Assembly (NCBI RefSeq): GCF_004208415.1
Contig: NZ_CP035758.1
Location: 6,820,001-6,884,000 of the forward strand
Reading direction: 5' to 3'
Length of the DNA: 64,000 nt
Source of the DNA: Ktedonosporobacter rubrisoli
GTDB taxonomy: Bacteria; Chloroflexota; Ktedonobacteria; Ktedonobacterales; Ktedonobacteraceae
The notes beneath the pieces were generated by a model that was not told where the DNA came from, ran no database searches, and worked only from the letters and a program-made list of their open reading frames with translations. Positions within the stretch are counted from its first letter, which is position 1. Every line of letters begins with the position of its first letter. Made by a program: the position numbers and the translations under genes. Positions 62,230-64,000 of this stretch are shown here, piece by piece.

Positions 62230-63612
62230 CTATACCTGATCTTGTCGCTCCACGTCACCGACTTCCAGAGAGTTAGTTTCCAGCCTGCCGCGTAGCGTCT
62301 CTAGTTTCCAGTAGCGCGTCCCACTAGCTTGCTTATCTGAGTTGGGCAAACGGTAATCAGGCGGAAAATCTAGATAGAATTGATGCTTGCTCGTCACGTT
62401 GCCCACGAGCCAGCGCACCTGGCTAACAGTCAGGTCGTGCCAGTAATGCGCTTGCCTCCAATGTTCCAGGCGTGGAAGGCCAGGAGGAGAAACTTTCTGT
62501 TTACATAACGGACAACATGTCGTAGGGTGGCCCGGCTCTCTATGTTTGCGTGATTTCTTCTTTTTCTTGCAGCGCCTTACTTTCTGTTCCGGCAGTTCGT
62601 CCTCTGACCATAATGCAGCAAGATCTTCATCCTCATCAGCAAAATCTTCGTCTTCTCCCCACATGGTATAGAGCATGGCCTGGGCCATAAAGTGCTCTTG
62701 CTTGTCGGTAAGTAATTTTGGGCAAACCGCCGCCACATTGACACCTAACTCCCCAAGAATCGCTTCAACAGGATGTTCCAGGCATTCGGCTTCAGTAATT
62801 GAGCGCCCATAATATTCACCTCGTTCACGGCTCGTCGTGGGTATACGCTGCAATTCACAAATTCGCAATTGCGGGAGGAACTCCTCGGCTAAACGAAACG
62901 GCAGATGAAATACATAGTGAGCGTTTGAGCTACTATAACGAAAGGCGATAAGGCTCAATCCCTCCGGATCAAGCATTCTACGCTCGCTCGCGTCAAGTTC
63001 ATCCCAGCTATCCCAGTTACCCAACGTATAAAAGCGGTTGCCATGAATATAAAGCAAATCGCCAGGAGCAATACATAAAGCTGCCAGTTCAGGGCACGGA
63101 ATAGGGCGGCGCGTCGCTCTGGCTCGTGCTTCTAAATCCCGCAGGCGCGTATAGATAAATTCCCTCATCAACTGCACATCAAGCTCGCATATATCGGCGG
63201 CAGAGCTTACCTTTCTGCCGGTGACACGCGTGTAGAGCCCACAGGCCATATGATCATATTCATTAAGGTTAGCAAACATTGAAGCATCGCTTAAATCTTC
63301 CAGGCGCTCTATAACCACCTCTGCCGCAATATCTGCCGCCATCTCAAGAGTTATGTCCTTCCCAAAATCAGCAGCACCATCCACATAGGCGCAGGCCTCA
63401 ATGGCTCCAACTGCATATGCCTGCCGCAATATGGCAGCTTTTACCTGATAAAGGCCCTGGCGATCAGCAAAAAACAGGCGTTCGCGCGCCTTGGCCCAGT
63501 GGTTCATATGGAACAGGAGATGCAAGGTATGCTCAATTCGACTTGCCTGGCACAGTTGGGCCAGCTGAAGTGAAGTAAGACCTGCCGTTTCCGATATCAA
63601 TGATTCCTGCAT
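62230..63612 (-). CDS. Unknown protein with C-terminal zinc-finger-like motif
   Basis: A 460-residue protein with GAGAGG 8 bases before the ATG. The first 170 residues are helical. The middle (about 185-300) has strands such as GDLLYIHGNRFYTLGNWDSWDEL. An acidic stretch (EDEDFADEDEDLAALW) and a Lys/Arg-rich stretch (CKKKKKSRKHRE) follow. Residues 367-392 hold CPLC...LEHWRQAHYWH, a C2-H2-type metal site. The last part is aromatic and could bind nucleic acid. I do not know this family. It is upstream of the TPR gene, with which it is likely co-expressed. Confidence 0.78.
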   Translation of the reverse strand: MQESLISETAGLTSLQLAQLCQASRIEHTLHLLFHMNHWAKARERLFFADRQGLYQVKAAILRQAYAVGAIEACAYVDGAADFGKDITLEMAADIAAEVVIERLEDLSDASMFANLNEYDHMACGLYTRVTGRKVSSAADICELDVQLMREFIYTRLRDLEARARATRRPIPCPELAALCIAPGDLLYIHGNRFYTLGNWDSWDELDASERRMLDPEGLSLIAFRYSSSNAHYVFHLPFRLAEEFLPQLRICELQRIPTTSRERGEYYGRSITEAECLEHPVEAILGELGVNVAAVCPKLLTDKQEHFMAQAMLYTMWGEDEDFADEDEDLAALWSEDELPEQKVRRCKKKKKSRKHREPGHPTTCCPLCKQKVSPPGLPRLEHWRQAHYWHDLTVSQVRWLVGNVTSKHQFYLDFPPDYRLPNSDKQASGTRYWKLETLRGRLETNSLEVGDVERQDQV

Positions 63613-63882
63613 ATGCTTTTCCTCTCTTCCTCGTACTACTTCTTAATTCATTACTTGAACGTTAACAGATCATTAGGTTTAGCAGTAGAGGGCTCTATGG
63701 CTCTCTATCTATTGATATACAGAGCATTGTTGGAAAAGCGGAAATTTTTCCGGGCCATAGAAATTTATTCCCCAGAACAGTACCATGGTAAAACCAGGGG
63801 CAGGGTGAGGCAGCATAGCCCAAACGTGCTGAGAAGAGCTTTTATGGCAGAACGCTCCATAGCCACTGGAACAAAAGTCTGA

Positions 63883-63888
63883 TATTAT
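63883..63888 (+). promoter_or_regulatory. -10-like box with leaderless spacing
   Basis: TATTAT ends 6 bases before the ATG at 63895, as in the SDR gene at 3503. No Shine-Dalgarno sequence is present. Confidence 0.4.
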
Positions 63889-63894
63889 ATAGGC

Positions 63895-64000
63895 ATGGCT
63901 AAGTCGGTCTATTTTCAAGGTGGTACACTCGTCCTGCGCGATGTCGGTGAAACCGAGCACCCACCGGCTCCATTCAGGTTTATCAAGGAAAGATGGCGTT
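63895..64000 (+). CDS. Helicase-type protein, N-terminus only (cut by window edge)
   Basis: An open frame of 35 codons runs to the window end: MAKSVYFQGGTLVLRDV, then PPAPFRFIKERWR. The order, a G-G-T-L-V-L strand followed by F-x-W/F-I-K-x-x-W-R, is the usual opening of XPB-like DEAD/DEAH-box helicases in Chloroflexota and related groups. Only the beginning is visible, so the family is tentative. It diverges from the zinc-finger-like gene. Confidence 0.5.
   Translation, partial: MAKSVYFQGGTLVLRDVGETEHPPAPFRFIKERWR

Noticed and set aside
63613..63882. 89-codon frame before the helicase start
   Set aside because: No initiation signal and it includes the divergent promoter region.
1..64000. 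tRNA, rRNA, CRISPR arrays and insertion sequences
   Set aside because: Read through for tRNA arms, regular direct repeats with spacers and transposase-like products; none was convincing.

Overview
The window looks like chromosomal DNA of a Chloroflexota bacterium, most probably a Ktedonobacteria-type organism (inference). The base composition is close to balanced. Supporting features are a DUF4388 protein, a DUF6429 protein, a membrane protein with a baseplate-J-like domain placed between alaS and ruvX, and a STAND ATPase with TPR repeats. It also has many sensor and STAND-type proteins and several GTG/TTG starts. I see no rRNA, tRNA, CRISPR array, transposase or prophage. Both window edges cut genes: a histidine kinase at the left and a helicase-type protein at the right.

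Layout. 1-2.8 kb: histidine kinase tail, DUF4177-like protein, DUF4388 protein. 3.0-5.7 kb: a GC-rich dispersed repeat, a large palindrome, then a compact SDR / PTPS / glycosyltransferase operon that resembles a tetrahydropterin-glycoside pathway; its glycosyltransferase carries an in-frame amber codon. 6.3-10.2 kb: two tandem oligopeptide-binding lipoproteins. 10.4-15.5 kb: DUF6429, glutamine synthetase, metallophosphatase, an M16 peptidase with an altered zinc motif, Uma2. 15.9-20 kb: a membrane-fused spermidine-synthase-like protein and a STAND-TPR protein, then fmt.

21-31 kb is a long minus-strand cluster read alaS, FtsA-like, baseplate-J-like, ruvX, mltG, uppP, which joins translation, DNA and cell-wall functions. 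31.3-38.5 kb holds a kinase, a YggT-like protein, HAD, HTH, histidine kinase, rsmD and unknown proteins. 38.5-48 kb is envelope-rich: an FtsH-like AAA metalloprotease, a GT39-type glycosyltransferase, a 37-residue membrane peptide, an LCP cell-wall ligase, a WD40-like lipoprotein and a Ser/Thr kinase. 48-53.5 kb: RidA, dnaA, a Rieske oxygenase, a second copy of the GC-rich repeat, a HAD-IIA phosphatase preceded by a short leader peptide, a thioesterase and a membrane protein.

54-56 kb: glmS preceded by a clearly recognisable glmS ribozyme. 57-63.6 kb is the least ordinary region: a three-Cys-motif partner protein (TcmP) next to a spore-photoproduct-lyase-like radical SAM protein, then a TPR protein built from a regular 75-residue composite repeat, next to a zinc-finger-like unknown protein, with a divergent helicase start at the right edge.

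The strongest points for follow-up are the glmS ribozyme, the TcmP/radical-SAM pair, the pterin operon with its amber codon, the alaS-mltG cluster with its two extra genes, the degenerate M16 peptidase and the inverted pair of dispersed GC-rich repeats.
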